A DNA stretch of 64,000 nucleotides from Novosphingobium sp. Leaf2 (GTDB lineage Bacteria; Pseudomonadota; Alphaproteobacteria; Sphingomonadales; Sphingomonadaceae): the NCBI RefSeq assembly GCF_001421325.1, contig NZ_LMJY01000018.1, positions 211,549-275,548 on the forward strand, written 5' to 3'. Numbering within the stretch: the first letter of the stretch is position 1; each line of letters begins with the position of its first letter. The position numbers and the translations under genes were made by a program. The notes under the pieces were generated by a model. The model saw only the letters and a program-made list of their open reading frames with translations. It was not told where the DNA came from and made no database searches. Below, piece by piece: positions 28,801 through 38,866 of this stretch.

Positions 28801-30111
28801 AAGCCCGGTCACCCGGCTCACGCGAGCCGCCACCGGGATCATGATGTGATCGGCATCGACTTTCGCCGCACCTTGTGTGGACAGGTTTTCCAGGCCCATG
28901 TCGTTCATCACGATCCGCCGCGCCGCCAGTCGATAGGCGACCGAGGGCGTGGCAAAGGCGCCATTCAGCGTAAGGTTGGCATTCATGCCCGCCCCGCTCA
29001 GGTTTTTCGCCAGTGCCGTGGGCTTGAGCAGCACGAAGGCCAGCTTGAAATCGGTAAACGTGTTTGCGCTGAGATCCACCACGCCAGCGGGCGTGAGGTT
29101 GAAGGCATCGCTGGACACCATCCCTGACACCGTCGCGCGGCGTTTTTCGAACGCGGTGACCAGATCCAGATTGGTGACGGGGCCAAGCAGGCTCGCGGTC
29201 GGCCCGGTAAACAGGCGCGCGGCCTGCGTCGGACCCTTGATTGTGAACGTGCCGTTGCGGGCGGTCAGCGCGAGGCGCGCCAGCGATCCACCGCCCAGAT
29301 CGGCGTTCAGGTTCCCGTTCCAGGCCGCCCAGTCCCCTTTGCCGCCAAGCTTGAGTTTCACCGGCTGGTTCAGGCCGGCGAGGCCTGCGATCAGACCGCC
29401 ACGCGGGGCGTCGAGGTCGATCGCCATGTCGAGCCGATTACGTTCCGGAACGGCATCCAGCAGCGCGGAAAACCGGTCGCCGCCGCCCTTGCCTTCGATG
29501 GCAATCGTCCCGCCACTGGCGCTGATCTGCGCCCGGCCATCGGCGATATGGGCCCGCCCCTTAACGGTCATGATGCGGCGTTGGCCGGCCACGGGCGCTT
29601 CAGCGATGAAGCGGTCGATCTTCAGCATGCCGACGTCGATGTCGAGGTTCGGCAGCAAGGGTTCATTGCTGGGCGGGGTTTCCCGGAACCGGGGTGAGCG
29701 GCGCAGGACGACCCGCTGCGCAGTGGCGCTGCGTACATCGACATGGTTCTGCAGGTAGGCGAACGGATGCCAGTCCACCTGGATCTCGGGCGAATACAGG
29801 AATTCGCCTGCCGGGTCGCGAACCGACAAGCCGCGCAGGATCATCTTGCCGTATAGCGAACCGTCGATCCGGGCCACGGTGATGCGCATGCCGTTTTCGA
29901 ATTCGATTCCGGCGATCTGGTCAGCAACGAAACGGCGGCCCGGCCCCGTATTGATGCCGAGCACCACAGCGAGAACGAACGTCAGCAACCCCAGCAGTAC
30001 GAAGGCCACTGTCTTGGCGATGCGTATCCGCACCCGGCGCCAACGCGAAGTCTGCGACGGCTCTGTCACCACCACAGTATCGTTAACCTGAACCCGATCG
30101 TCCCCCGTCAT
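25864..30111 (-). CDS. tamB: Translocation and assembly module protein TamB
   Basis: 1415 residues. An N-terminal membrane anchor (about 29-50) is followed by a very long repetitive beta-helical AsmA/TamB-type region and the C-terminal DUF490/TamB domain with DPTIDITATDDIDDVTVKVAV and SDPSLPNDEVLSRILFG. TamB spans the periplasm as a lipid-transfer/beta-barrel assembly conduit and partners TamA. Its ATG overlaps the tamA stop, so tamA-tamB-lipoprotein form one operon. Confidence 0.95.
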   Translation of the reverse strand: MTGDDRVQVNDTVVVTEPSQTSRWRRVRIRIAKTVAFVLLGLLTFVLAVVLGINTGPGRRFVADQIAGIEFENGMRITVARIDGSLYGKMILRGLSVRDPAGEFLYSPEIQVDWHPFAYLQNHVDVRSATAQRVVLRRSPRFRETPPSNEPLLPNLDIDVGMLKIDRFIAEAPVAGQRRIMTVKGRAHIADGRAQISASGGTIAIEGKGGGDRFSALLDAVPERNRLDMAIDLDAPRGGLIAGLAGLNQPVKLKLGGKGDWAAWNGNLNADLGGGSLARLALTARNGTFTIKGPTQAARLFTGPTASLLGPVTNLDLVTAFEKRRATVSGMVSSDAFNLTPAGVVDLSANTFTDFKLAFVLLKPTALAKNLSGAGMNANLTLNGAFATPSVAYRLAARRIVMNDMGLENLSTQGAAKVDADHIMIPVAARVSRVTGLDSVAGGTLANVTLNGDLAIKGPRILSDNMRLRSDRIDAGLILVADMSKGLYTGAIDGRIDNYRLDSIGIFDIRTNMDLKTEARGFALQGTVRARSTKLLNPNLQTYLGGNFAASSNVKYGSDGVVHFSGVRLNAPLMRITSGQGSWSPDGRITLAANGTSSQYGNLGVRVTGTIANPDAHVTAERPGLGIGIANLDARITGAPGGYRLNAKADTDYGPLTADVTLGLGKATLIQINNANLSGVDFAGRIVQTPSGPFSGQLTAKGNGIGGLVRLDAQGKYQAADFNLRAKDATFAGPAKLSIGSAIIDGRAVLYDKPTIVADVQIAGTSIGALDLAAARVLVDYRDGRGKAKGLIEGVSGVPFRLGVNADLQPDVWRVALDGKVRGLDLKTATPARIVPRNGTYELLPTEITFGGGTLKLAGSYGAGIKLQSRMEGVDLAILNAFAPGYGIGGKASGSFDFEQAGSGAFPQADARLSLNNFTRTSSSTVSQPVDINFAGKLQANGADTRAVFRRGGAVIGRLVATLRPLPAGTGTWTARLMNAPLGGGIRYNGPADTLFSFAGLAGQTFSGPIGVAADFSCRVSDPCINGVVQGRDIVYENQAYGTRLSSMAFAGKFTGNSLELSSLTAKAGDGTVSASGRVSFAADAGYPMDLTVKLDKARLARSDALSATATGTVRLTKAAGQPALLSGDIRLPETRYQVVREGAAQVPRLTGVRFKPPRGPARITGDEPAPPTPSAFALLRLDLHLRAPEKLYVSGMGLESEWSAKFDVTGTSAAPVVSGDVTLIRGTLGFAGRSFQLSDGKASFTGGPTLDPTIDITATDDIDDVTVKVAVTGHATNPQITFSSDPSLPNDEVLSRILFGSSIANLSAIQAVQLASSLNSLRGTGGGLNPLGKLRSATGIDRLRILGPDQTTGRGTAVAAGQYLTDDIYVELITDARGFTATQLEVSVTKWLSVLSQAGGSGVNSLNVRIKKDY

Positions 30112-32426
30112 CAGAACGCCTGCCCGATCGAGACATAGACATTCAAAACAGATTCGCCCGGTTTGCGGCCCAGCGGTGTCGCCACATCGAGGCGGACCGG
30201 GCCGAAGTTGGTGTAGAAACGTCCGCCGATGCCGACGCCGTAGCGCAAGTCGTTAAACTGCGGGGTGGTCTGGCGATAGGCTTGGCCGCCATCGAGGAAG
30301 GCAACAACACCATAGTTGCCGAATCGATAGCGCGCCTCGAACGACCCTTCGTTAAGGCTGCGTCCGCCCACGGGTTTGCCATCGGGCGCCTGCTCGCCCA
30401 GCGCCTGATAGGCATAGCCGCGGACCGAACCGCCGCCGCCGGCATAGAGCCGCCGAGACGGCGCAATGTCGAACAGGCCAACGCCCTGAATCGTGCCAAA
30501 GCGGACCCGCCCTGCCAGCACCAGACTGTCGCTGACCGAAAAATAGGTAGAGGCGTCAAGTCGGCCGCGAACGTAGGGTTGCACCCCATTGCGAACCGAC
30601 GCTTCGGGCTCCGCCAACGCTGTCAGGCGATAGCCTTTCGTGGGGTTTAGCAAATCGTCCGACGTATCGAAGCCCACCTGACCGTTGATCCCGGCGATGT
30701 AATACGTTTTGCGCGAACGACCGCCAGTGGCGGGATCATAATCGGTTTCCGCCGTGCCCAGAAACTCGATGCCATAGGCATACGTAAACCGCTTCTGCCA
30801 CAAAGGCGTGGAATCGCGCGCAATGCGGGCTGCGAGCCGTCCGGTGTACGCGTCGTAGGCATCGTAGTTGTTGTGATAGGCCTGCGCCACGATTTCCAGC
30901 GTACGATCGCGCTTGCCCGCATTGGAGCGCCGGAAGGTCACGCCTGCACCCTGCTGGCGCGTGCCGGCAATGGCATTTGCGATCAGTGCGCCTTCGGGCG
31001 GGAACAGGTTGCGATGGGTCCAGGTGGCCTGCGCCGTAATACCCTCGCCGGCCGCGTAACCCACAGAGCCCGCGATCGTGCGCGGCGGCCCGGCATCCTG
31101 CACAACCTCAAGGTCCACATATTGCGTGCCGTCGCCTTCAGGCGTTGCCTGATCGGTCTTTTTCGGGGCAACGGTTACCGTCGAGAACAAGCTGGTGGCG
31201 ACGAGCGCCTTGCGCAGGTCGTCCACCTTGCGACTGTCATACAGATCGCCCTGCTTGAAGCGGGCGAGCACCTGAATATGGTCCGCCTTGAAGGCCAGAT
31301 CGCCCTTGGTCGTGATACCGCCAAAGCGGCCACGTGGCCCTACGGTGACCGGCAGAGTATACACACCCGATCCGGCGTCAGGATCCAGCAGGATATCGCG
31401 CTGACCCACTTCCGCGAAGGGATAGCCGTTTTCAGGCAACGCCACCGCGATACGGGCTTCGGCGCCCTGCACGCGATCGGCCACGATTGGCTCACCCACC
31501 TTCAGCGGGAAATTATCGGCGATCAGCGTGGGCGGCACGGTCGGGTCCGCCTTCACGTTCAATTCGGAAAACACGTAACGCTTACCCGGCGCTACCGTAA
31601 GCACTGCGGTCAACGCAGGATCATCCTGATTGCTCGCCGGATCGAGCCGCGTGCGCACGATCGGGCTGTACCAGCCCTCGGACGCCAGCACCGTCTGCAT
31701 CAACTGACTGTCTTCGCTCAGCCGCGATGCGATCATCGCGCTGTTGGCGGCCTTGCCATGGCCTTTCTTGAGCGCAGACAGGGAATTGAACTCACCCGCG
31801 AGATCGGTGTCGCTCTGCTTGTCGGCAATATCGAGACCTTTCAGTTCGGTGCGATAGCGCACCTCGACATCCTTGCGGTCGCTCGGCGCATCGGCGGCGA
31901 TCTTTACGGGCGTGACTTCGAACTGATTGATTGGCGGAAGTGGCGCAGTCAATTCCGCGTCGCGCACCGGCGCATCGCCGACCGGCACCGTATTCGCGGC
32001 GGTGGTCGTCGTCGGCTGCTGGACCGCGGGAGCACCGGCAACCTGCTGCCCAGCCTGTGGCTTGGCCGTTCTGCGCTCGAATTCGTCGATCGACTCCAGC
32101 GGCTTGTCCAGCTCGGGATCGTTCGTGGCGTCAAGCTTGGGTATGGAGGCGTTGAATTCGCCGTCAGGAATGATCGGCTCTACCTGGGGCAGATCGACAC
32201 CCGCAGGAGGCTTCGGCACGACGACTTGCCCGGCTTCCAAACCGTCCGTGCCTGTCTGCGCATCGGCGCCACTAGCGGCCGGGGCGGAATTGCCCCCCGA
32301 TTGTTGCGCTGCAACAGACAAGGGAAAGGTCGCCGCGACAACCAAAGTGACCGCAATGACATTTCTTGCACATCCGTCCCGCAAAAAAAGGGAACAAGCG
32401 GCCTTTCGGTCGATTAGCGAGGACAT
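30111..32426 (-). CDS. tamA: TamA, BamA/Omp85-family outer-membrane protein
   Basis: 771 residues: signal peptide (VIAVTLVVAATFPLSVAAQQ), a Pro/Thr/Ala-rich low-complexity segment (about 30-150), POTRA-type repeats (about 170-450) and a C-terminal Omp85 barrel containing the VRGY motif (GGGGSVRGYAYQALG) and a final strand ending in Phe. The ~120-residue disordered N-terminal spacer is longer than in E. coli TamA. ATG 32426 is used; the ORF extends two codons to a TTG. Function is to act with TamB in outer-membrane assembly. Confidence 0.92.
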   Translation of the reverse strand: MSSLIDRKAACSLFLRDGCARNVIAVTLVVAATFPLSVAAQQSGGNSAPAASGADAQTGTDGLEAGQVVVPKPPAGVDLPQVEPIIPDGEFNASIPKLDATNDPELDKPLESIDEFERRTAKPQAGQQVAGAPAVQQPTTTTAANTVPVGDAPVRDAELTAPLPPINQFEVTPVKIAADAPSDRKDVEVRYRTELKGLDIADKQSDTDLAGEFNSLSALKKGHGKAANSAMIASRLSEDSQLMQTVLASEGWYSPIVRTRLDPASNQDDPALTAVLTVAPGKRYVFSELNVKADPTVPPTLIADNFPLKVGEPIVADRVQGAEARIAVALPENGYPFAEVGQRDILLDPDAGSGVYTLPVTVGPRGRFGGITTKGDLAFKADHIQVLARFKQGDLYDSRKVDDLRKALVATSLFSTVTVAPKKTDQATPEGDGTQYVDLEVVQDAGPPRTIAGSVGYAAGEGITAQATWTHRNLFPPEGALIANAIAGTRQQGAGVTFRRSNAGKRDRTLEIVAQAYHNNYDAYDAYTGRLAARIARDSTPLWQKRFTYAYGIEFLGTAETDYDPATGGRSRKTYYIAGINGQVGFDTSDDLLNPTKGYRLTALAEPEASVRNGVQPYVRGRLDASTYFSVSDSLVLAGRVRFGTIQGVGLFDIAPSRRLYAGGGGSVRGYAYQALGEQAPDGKPVGGRSLNEGSFEARYRFGNYGVVAFLDGGQAYRQTTPQFNDLRYGVGIGGRFYTNFGPVRLDVATPLGRKPGESVLNVYVSIGQAF

Positions 32427-32533
32427 GAACAACGCGACAAATCACCCCTGTGCCAGACAACCGCGTCCGGCCCCTCCTGAACATGCGTATAGCACGGCGT
32501 TAACGAAAGTTCCCTTTCATCGGCAACCATTTG

Positions 32534-33658
32534 ATGGATAGCAAGAACGTCGGGGATGAGAAACCCCAAGCAAGTGGCGGGCAAGGCGAGCAGGCGCAGA
32601 TGATCGATCCGAAGCCTGGCTACGACGCAGCTTCACCGTGGAGCATGCCCGCAGCGGCTTGGATAAGCGTGCTCAAGCGCGTGTGGGTGATGATCGGATT
32701 CCACGAACTGGGATTGCTGGCGGCTGGCCTCGCCTTCTACGTTTTTCTGGCCCTCACGCCGTTGATCGGTGCAACGGTGATGGTCTACGGCCTGGTCGCG
32801 AACGTCGACACGGTACGCAAGCAGATCGCCAGCATCGTTGATGTGGTGCCCGCAGATGTCGCGCGGCTGCTGGAAGAGCAACTCCTGCGGATCATTTCGA
32901 CGAACGCCAGCGTGACGGGGCTGGCGCTTGTCATCGCGCTGTTCTTTGCGATCTATGGCGGCATGCGCGCGGCAGGCGGCATGGTGAGCGCGCTCAACAT
33001 CATCAATGAAGAGCGCGAAACGCGCGGGATCATCGTGCTGACGTTGCGCACCGCGGTACTGACCCTTGCGGCGATCACCATCGCGCTCACCGGTGTGCTG
33101 TCCGGCGGTATCTTCGCCTGGCTGCAAATTCAGACCGGCGTTTTCCTTGGCGACATCACAGCGTTGCTGTTCAAGATCTTGACTTGGGTTGCCGCGATCG
33201 GCCTGGGCAGCACGGGTTTTGCGCTGATCATGCGTTACGGGCCTGATCGCAGGCCCGCAAAGTGGCGCTGGCTGGTGCCGGGCTCTCTGCTGGCAACGCT
33301 GCTCTGGATCGCGGTATCGTTCGGCTTCTCGCTCTACGTCGCTTATATCAGCGATTACAATGCCATGTATGGGTCGCTCTCGGCGGTCGTGGTGTTTCTG
33401 ATGTGGTTGTTCCTTTCAGCGTACGGCGTGCTCCTCGGGGCCCTGCTCAATGCGGAGATAGAGCGCCAGACGCTGTGCGATACGACTGCGGGTCCCGCCA
33501 GGCCGATCGGTCGACGGGGTGCCGTGCTTGCCGATCTGGTCGATGATAATGTCCCGTCCTCGGATCAGCTTCACAAACGCAAACGCCGCCGTGCCGAGGC
33601 GGCCCGCCTCAAGGCGCAGGGCGAGAATGGGCCGGACACCGCCGAGACGACAGAATGA
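32534..33658 (+). CDS. YihY/virulence factor BrkB family membrane protein
   Basis: 374 residues with six or so membrane helices of the YihY/BrkB family. [22 protein letters not shown] near residue 55 is the characteristic start of the domain, and [22 protein letters not shown] marks its end. The C-terminal tail is Lys/Arg-rich and cytoplasmic. The family is often misnamed ribonuclease BN; transport or envelope function is suspected but unproven. It is divergent from tamA with about 107 bases between starts. Confidence 0.88.
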   Translation: MDSKNVGDEKPQASGGQGEQAQMIDPKPGYDAASPWSMPAAAWISVLKRVWVMIGFHELGLLAAGLAFYVFLALTPLIGATVMVYGLVANVDTVRKQIASIVDVVPADVARLLEEQLLRIISTNASVTGLALVIALFFAIYGGMRAAGGMVSALNIINEERETRGIIVLTLRTAVLTLAAITIALTGVLSGGIFAWLQIQTGVFLGDITALLFKILTWVAAIGLGSTGFALIMRYGPDRRPAKWRWLVPGSLLATLLWIAVSFGFSLYVAYISDYNAMYGSLSAVVVFLMWLFLSAYGVLLGALLNAEIERQTLCDTTAGPARPIGRRGAVLADLVDDNVPSSDQLHKRKRRRAEAARLKAQGENGPDTAETTE

Positions 33659-33712
33659 CCACAAGAGAATGACTAGGCCGAACACATTCACCTGCCTTCG
33701 GGGTTGATCGGA

Positions 33713-33752
33713 ATGTGATGCATAGTTATACATCACACATCTTAATGTGTGG
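33713..33752 (+). promoter_or_regulatory. Overlapping inverted repeats before the HTH-ribB gene, putative operator
   Basis: Two inverted repeats share bases: TGTGATG (33714-33720) / CATCACA (33731-33737) with a 10-base spacer, and CACACAT (33734-33740) / ATGTGTG (33745-33751) with a 4-base spacer. The block ends 13 bases before the ATG of a protein that itself begins with a helix-turn-helix. It is AT-rich against a GC-rich background. An operator for autoregulation is my inference; the second repeat could instead form an mRNA hairpin. No RFN (FMN riboswitch) pattern was seen here. Confidence 0.5.
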
Positions 33753-33764
33753 ATTAACATCGCA

Positions 33765-35081
33765 ATGGCCAGTGACATAATCGAAAAAGTCCGCAAGCTG
33801 ATAATTGATGGCGGCATGAGCAAGGCGGGGCTGGCGCGTGCTGCAGGATTGCACGCCAATACCTTGCGAGACTGCACGGAGCCGGACTGGAACCCGACGG
33901 CCGATACACTTGGCAAGCTGGAGCGTGTTCTGTTCGCCAACGACGAGCGCAATGCGCTGGTGCCGATCGAGGAAATCATCGACGAAGCGCGCAACGGCCG
34001 GATGTTTATTCTGGTGGATGACGAAGATCGCGAGAATGAAGGCGACCTCATCATCCCGGCACAGATGGCCACGCCAAGCGCCATCAATTTCATGGCTACA
34101 CATGGGCGCGGCCTGATCTGCCTGGCCCTTGCGGGCAAGCGGATCGAGGAACTGGGCCTTGATCTGATGAGCCGGCAGAACGGCACCCGGCACGAAACCG
34201 CGTTTACCGTCTCGATCGAGGCGCGCGAAGGCGTCACCACAGGAATTTCCGCAGCGGACCGTGCACGGACTATATCTGTTGCGATCGACGGATCGAAATC
34301 GCGCGACGATATCGTCACGCCGGGTCACGTCTTTCCGCTACGAGCCCGTGAGGGCGGCGTTCTGGTGCGTGCTGGTCACACTGAAGCGGCGGTGGACATA
34401 TCCCGCCTTGCCGGCCTCAATCCTTCTGGCGTGATCTGCGAGATCATGAAAGAGGACGGCGCGATGGCGCGCATGGACGATCTGATGGCGTTTGCCCGCC
34501 TGCACGAATTGAAGATCGGCACGATTCGGGATCTGATCGCTTATCGCCGACGGCATGATCGGATGATCGAGAAGCGCAGCGAAGTTGCCTTTCATTCCCG
34601 CCACGGCGGCGACTGGACCGCGCGGTCCTATTATAACCGGGCAACCGGGGATGAAACGGTCGCGCTCGTCAAAGGTCGCATAGATCCGGCACAGCCAACT
34701 CTGGTGCGCATGCACACCCTGTCGATGTTCAGCGACATCTTCGGAGACGATTCGGGCGAGCGAGGCGATCTGCTGCACGATTCCATGCGGATGATCGCAG
34801 CCGAAGGCGCCGGCGCAATCGTGGTCATCAATCGTCCGATGACTAAAATGATGTCGCGGATGATCGATATCCGCAACGAGATACGCGGCGGCGGCAGCCC
34901 GGACCTCGAAGAAATCCGCGATTACGGCGTAGGCGCCCAAATCCTGGCGGAACTGGGTATCCATGACATGATCTTGTTGACCAACACCCGCCATTCCCTT
35001 GTCGCGCTGGAAGGGTATGGACTCAACATCGTAGCGGAGCGACCGATCACCGGTAGCTGCGCCGAAACGCACGAAGGATAA
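33765..35081 (+). CDS. ribB: HTH-domain / DHBP synthase (RibB) / degenerate GTP cyclohydrolase II fusion
   Basis: 438 residues in three parts. Residues 1-58 form a Cro/CI-like helix-turn-helix ([19 protein letters not shown]). Residues about 66-270 are 3,4-dihydroxy-2-butanone-4-phosphate synthase with [10 protein letters not shown] (85-94), THGRGLICL and [15 protein letters not shown], so ribulose-5-phosphate to DHBP activity should be intact. Residues about 280-438 align with GTP cyclohydrolase II, but the zinc cysteines are missing ([19 protein letters not shown] where C-x10-C-x-C is expected) and RQEGRG is replaced by RPMTKM, so that half should be inactive. A RibBX-like role is possible. 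ATG 33765 is used; GTG 33747 is an alternative start. Confidence 0.9.
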   Translation: MASDIIEKVRKLIIDGGMSKAGLARAAGLHANTLRDCTEPDWNPTADTLGKLERVLFANDERNALVPIEEIIDEARNGRMFILVDDEDRENEGDLIIPAQMATPSAINFMATHGRGLICLALAGKRIEELGLDLMSRQNGTRHETAFTVSIEAREGVTTGISAADRARTISVAIDGSKSRDDIVTPGHVFPLRAREGGVLVRAGHTEAAVDISRLAGLNPSGVICEIMKEDGAMARMDDLMAFARLHELKIGTIRDLIAYRRRHDRMIEKRSEVAFHSRHGGDWTARSYYNRATGDETVALVKGRIDPAQPTLVRMHTLSMFSDIFGDDSGERGDLLHDSMRMIAAEGAGAIVVINRPMTKMMSRMIDIRNEIRGGGSPDLEEIRDYGVGAQILAELGIHDMILLTNTRHSLVALEGYGLNIVAERPITGSCAETHEG

Positions 35082-35088
35082 AACCGCA

Positions 35089-35511
35089 ATGGCCCGATTT
35101 CTGATCGTTGAAGCCCGATTCTATGAACGCCTGAACGATTTGCTGATCGACGGTGCGAAGGCGGCAATTAAAGCCGCTGGACACAAGGCCGATGTCATCT
35201 CGGTGCCCGGTGCGCTGGAAATTCCCGCCGCCATTTCCTTGGCGGATGGCTCAGGAAACTATGACGGATATGTCGCCTTGGGCGTGGTCATCCGGGGGGA
35301 AACCTACCACTTCGAGATTGTAGCCGGCGAATCGGCGCGCGGCATCATGGCGCTGACCATGGACGGAATTCCGATCGGCAATGGTATCCTTACCGTCGAA
35401 AACGAAGCCCAGGCACTTGAGCGCGCCGATCCATCACGCAAGGATAAGGGCGGCGAAGCGGCTCGTGCAGCCGTAGCGCTTTACGATCTCAAGCAGCGCT
35501 TCGACGGATGA
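35089..35511 (+). CDS. ribH: 6,7-dimethyl-8-ribityllumazine synthase
   Basis: 140 residues. It condenses DHBP with the ribitylamino-uracil, the penultimate step of riboflavin synthesis, and directly uses the product of the upstream gene. Motifs are [12 protein letters not shown], the phosphate-binding region [14 protein letters not shown] with catalytic His, and [23 protein letters not shown] precedes the ATG and the gap to the ribB-type gene is 7 bases, so the two form an operon. ribE and ribD are not in the window. Confidence 0.96.
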   Translation: MARFLIVEARFYERLNDLLIDGAKAAIKAAGHKADVISVPGALEIPAAISLADGSGNYDGYVALGVVIRGETYHFEIVAGESARGIMALTMDGIPIGNGILTVENEAQALERADPSRKDKGGEAARAAVALYDLKQRFDG

Positions 35512-35885
35512 TCACGGGTTGCTGCCGCGTCCCGCGCGGAAAACGGAGGACACGGCTCTCGTGAACTTGCCTTTTAAGGTATCTCCGGGAAAATTACGTA
35601 ATGATACCTAGTGAAGCACCCACCTCCAAGCGCGCGCTGCTATGTTCTCGGCTGCGATGCGTAGTCTGCAGAAACTGCAAGCAATGTGTTCCCAAGTAGG
35701 ACGTATGCCAATTCGTCGTTTTTTAACAAATGTTCTTGGTGTAGCGCAGCTTTGTCTTCCGAATTAGGTCTAAATCGGAGGATTTCGAAAAACCAATGCC
35801 AGGTCAACTGGCGGGTCGCAAACCGAGGCTCGGGAAACGAGTCCGGGCTGGAGATGCTATCTGCAGCCTGCCGGAGAACACGTTA
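35512..35885. other. Low-GC intergenic region after ribH
   Basis: 374 bases without a convincing gene. It is clearly less GC-rich than its surroundings. Frames here (for example 35686-35886) have poor composition and no start signal. I saw no tRNA, terminator with T-run or known riboswitch. It may carry the promoter and leader of the small gene at 35886. Confidence 0.5.
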
Positions 35886-36065
35886 ATGAACAAAAATGCC
35901 GCTGCCGACGCAGTGCTAACCGAACTTTACGGCTGCATTGCCAGACTTGATGACCTTGGTGCGTCATTGGCTGCAATCCACGTGGATGCTGCGATCGAAT
36001 CCCTGTGCCGTCAATTCACACTTGCACGCAGAACCTCCGATACGGATCAAGCTGCGCGCGACTAG
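35886..36065 (+). CDS. Small hypothetical protein (59 aa)
   Basis: 59 residues, soluble, helical and acidic-to-neutral: MNKNAAADAVLTELYGCIAR then LDDLGASLAAIHVDAAIESL and a short basic end. GGAG lies about 9 bases before ATG 35886. An in-frame ATG at 35796 would give 89 residues, but the extra part has an atypical composition. I recognise no domain. It resembles small helical proteins found near regulators in sphingomonads, which is a weak impression only. Confidence 0.5.
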   Translation: MNKNAAADAVLTELYGCIARLDDLGASLAAIHVDAAIESLCRQFTLARRTSDTDQAARD

Positions 36066-36229
36066 TACGCGCCCGCCCCATAAGGTTTCATCCAACGCGG
36101 ACGATATTCGTAGGTATGCGGACCAGGGTTTTGGTCCGATCCTAAGATGTTTGTGACGCATCAATGGATTTAACCTGCGCAGAAAGCACAAGCAAAGTTC
36201 TGCGAATTGGAACCGGGTGCCACATATTC

Positions 36230-36808
36230 ATGGAGAATACCGACCAGTTGATGCGTAACCGCGCCAAGGCCATTCGCCTTATCGGTATCGCGAACGAATT
36301 GCTGGCGATGGCGCGAGAACTGGAAATTGGCGAAAGCCCATCCATGCTGATGAAATCGCTGGCAAACAAGGATGAGCCACGAGCCAGCGAAAAATCCACA
36401 GCGAGCCAGGATCACCCCATCTGGGTGGAGCTTGCCAGGCAAACCTACGAAGACCGGCGGCGGCGCATCAAGATATTCCGAACCGATGATCTGTTCGGCG
36501 AGCCTGCGTGGGACATCCTGCTCGATCTGTTCATCGCGGCCAAGGAACGGCGCCGGGTATCGGTGACAAGCGCCTGCATCGGCTCCGCCGTGCCCTCCAC
36601 CACGGCGCTGCGGTGGATCGCGCAGCTGGAAAAGCATGGTCTGCTCGTGCGGGAGGCTGATCCCGGTGACGCTCGGCGGGTCTACGTCAAGCTCAGCGCC
36701 AAGGGCTACGCCGCGATGCTGGAATACTTCGCATCCGCGTCTCGCGCGGTCGTCCGGCTGGATGAGGCGCAGCCTGCAACGCTCGCCCGGCTGATCAGCT
36801 ACCAGTAA
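36230..36808 (+). CDS. MarR-like winged-helix DNA-binding protein
   Basis: 192 residues. A helical N-terminal part (KAIRLIGIANELLAMARELE, 10-29) of unknown role and a linker precede a C-terminal winged helix (about 105-185): SACIGSAVPSTTALRWIAQL recognition region, then EKHGLLVREADPGDARRVYV wing, then LSAKGYAAMLEYF, as in MarR-family proteins. It probably regulates transcription. ATG 36230 is preferred; ATG 36164 would add 22 residues. It is convergent with enolase across a strong hairpin. Confidence 0.75.
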   Translation: MENTDQLMRNRAKAIRLIGIANELLAMARELEIGESPSMLMKSLANKDEPRASEKSTASQDHPIWVELARQTYEDRRRRIKIFRTDDLFGEPAWDILLDLFIAAKERRRVSVTSACIGSAVPSTTALRWIAQLEKHGLLVREADPGDARRVYVKLSAKGYAAMLEYFASASRAVVRLDEAQPATLARLISYQ

Positions 36809-36826
36809 CGCAAATGGCGGATCATC

Positions 36827-36863
36827 CTCCGCTGCTCCCGGTCAAAGCCGGTCAGCAGCGGAG
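36827..36863. terminator. Strong hairpin between convergent regulator and eno
   Basis: Perfect 10-bp stem CTCCGCTGCT (36827-36836) / AGCAGCGGAG (36854-36863) with an inner CCGG/CCGG pairing in the loop. It sits between the convergent 3' ends of the winged-helix gene and eno. No T-run on either strand, so it may act as a transcript-end stabiliser rather than a classical terminator. Confidence 0.5.
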
Positions 36864-36887
36864 AACGCATCATGGTGTTAACGCGGC

Positions 36888-38294
<1,407 letters not shown>

Positions 38295-38357
38295 TCATAT
38301 CGCTGTATATGAAGGCGGCACCAAGCGCCCAAGGAAGCTCAAGGAAGGGATACCATC

Positions 38358-38837
38358 ATGGTCGACGCCACAACTTCTGCCGGCAACGGCACCGAAAGCG
38401 CCAAGAACCACTTCAGCAAAGCCGTGGAAGAGGCCAAGGCCGCCGCGCAGGCGCTTGCCGAAGGTCTTACCACCGAAGCCAAAGTGCGCAGCGATGAAGC
38501 CAAGGACAAGGCCAGCGCCTATGCTGCCGACGCCAAGGTCAAGGCTGCCGGTATGGCAGACGAGGGCAAGGCCCGTGCCAGCCAGGCCATTGTCGGCCTT
38601 TCGAAAATGATCGACGACAATGCCACGCTTATCGAAGAGAAAGTCGGACCCAAGTACGGTGAATACGCCCGCAGCGCCTCGAAATCGATCCAGGATGCCG
38701 GTCTGCGCCTTGATGAAAAGTCGCTGGAAGAACTGACAGAGGATGCGCGTGAATTCGTGCGCAAAAGCCCAGGTCTGGCGATCGGTCTGGCTGCAGCGAC
38801 AGGGTTCATGCTTTCACGCCTGTTCAGCAGCAAGTGA
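38358..38837 (+). CDS. YqjD/ElaB/DUF883-like membrane-anchored protein
   Basis: 159 residues, Ala/Lys/Glu-rich. A long amphipathic helix (KNHFSKAVEEAKAAAQALAE, then KDKASAYAADAKVKAAGMAD) is followed by a C-terminal anchor FVRKSPGLAIGLAAATGFML ending LFSSK. This is the plan of E. coli YqjD/ElaB, inner-membrane proteins that tether stationary-phase ribosomes. GGAAGGGA precedes the ATG. First gene of a four-gene cluster behind the EcfG-type promoter, in keeping with a stress role. Confidence 0.7.
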   Translation: MVDATTSAGNGTESAKNHFSKAVEEAKAAAQALAEGLTTEAKVRSDEAKDKASAYAADAKVKAAGMADEGKARASQAIVGLSKMIDDNATLIEEKVGPKYGEYARSASKSIQDAGLRLDEKSLEELTEDAREFVRKSPGLAIGLAAATGFMLSRLFSSK

Positions 38838-38866
38838 GCGTGATTGCCTGGATCTGAACGCGGGAA

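Noticed and set aside
33659..33764. FMN (RFN) riboswitch before ribB
   Set aside because: The gap is too short, and the conserved RFN helices and loop sequences are not recognisable; only simple inverted repeats are present.
34600..35081. Functional GTP cyclohydrolase II at the end of the ribB-type gene
   Set aside because: The zinc cysteines (C-x10-C-x-C) and the RQEGRG catalytic loop are absent, so I list it as degenerate.
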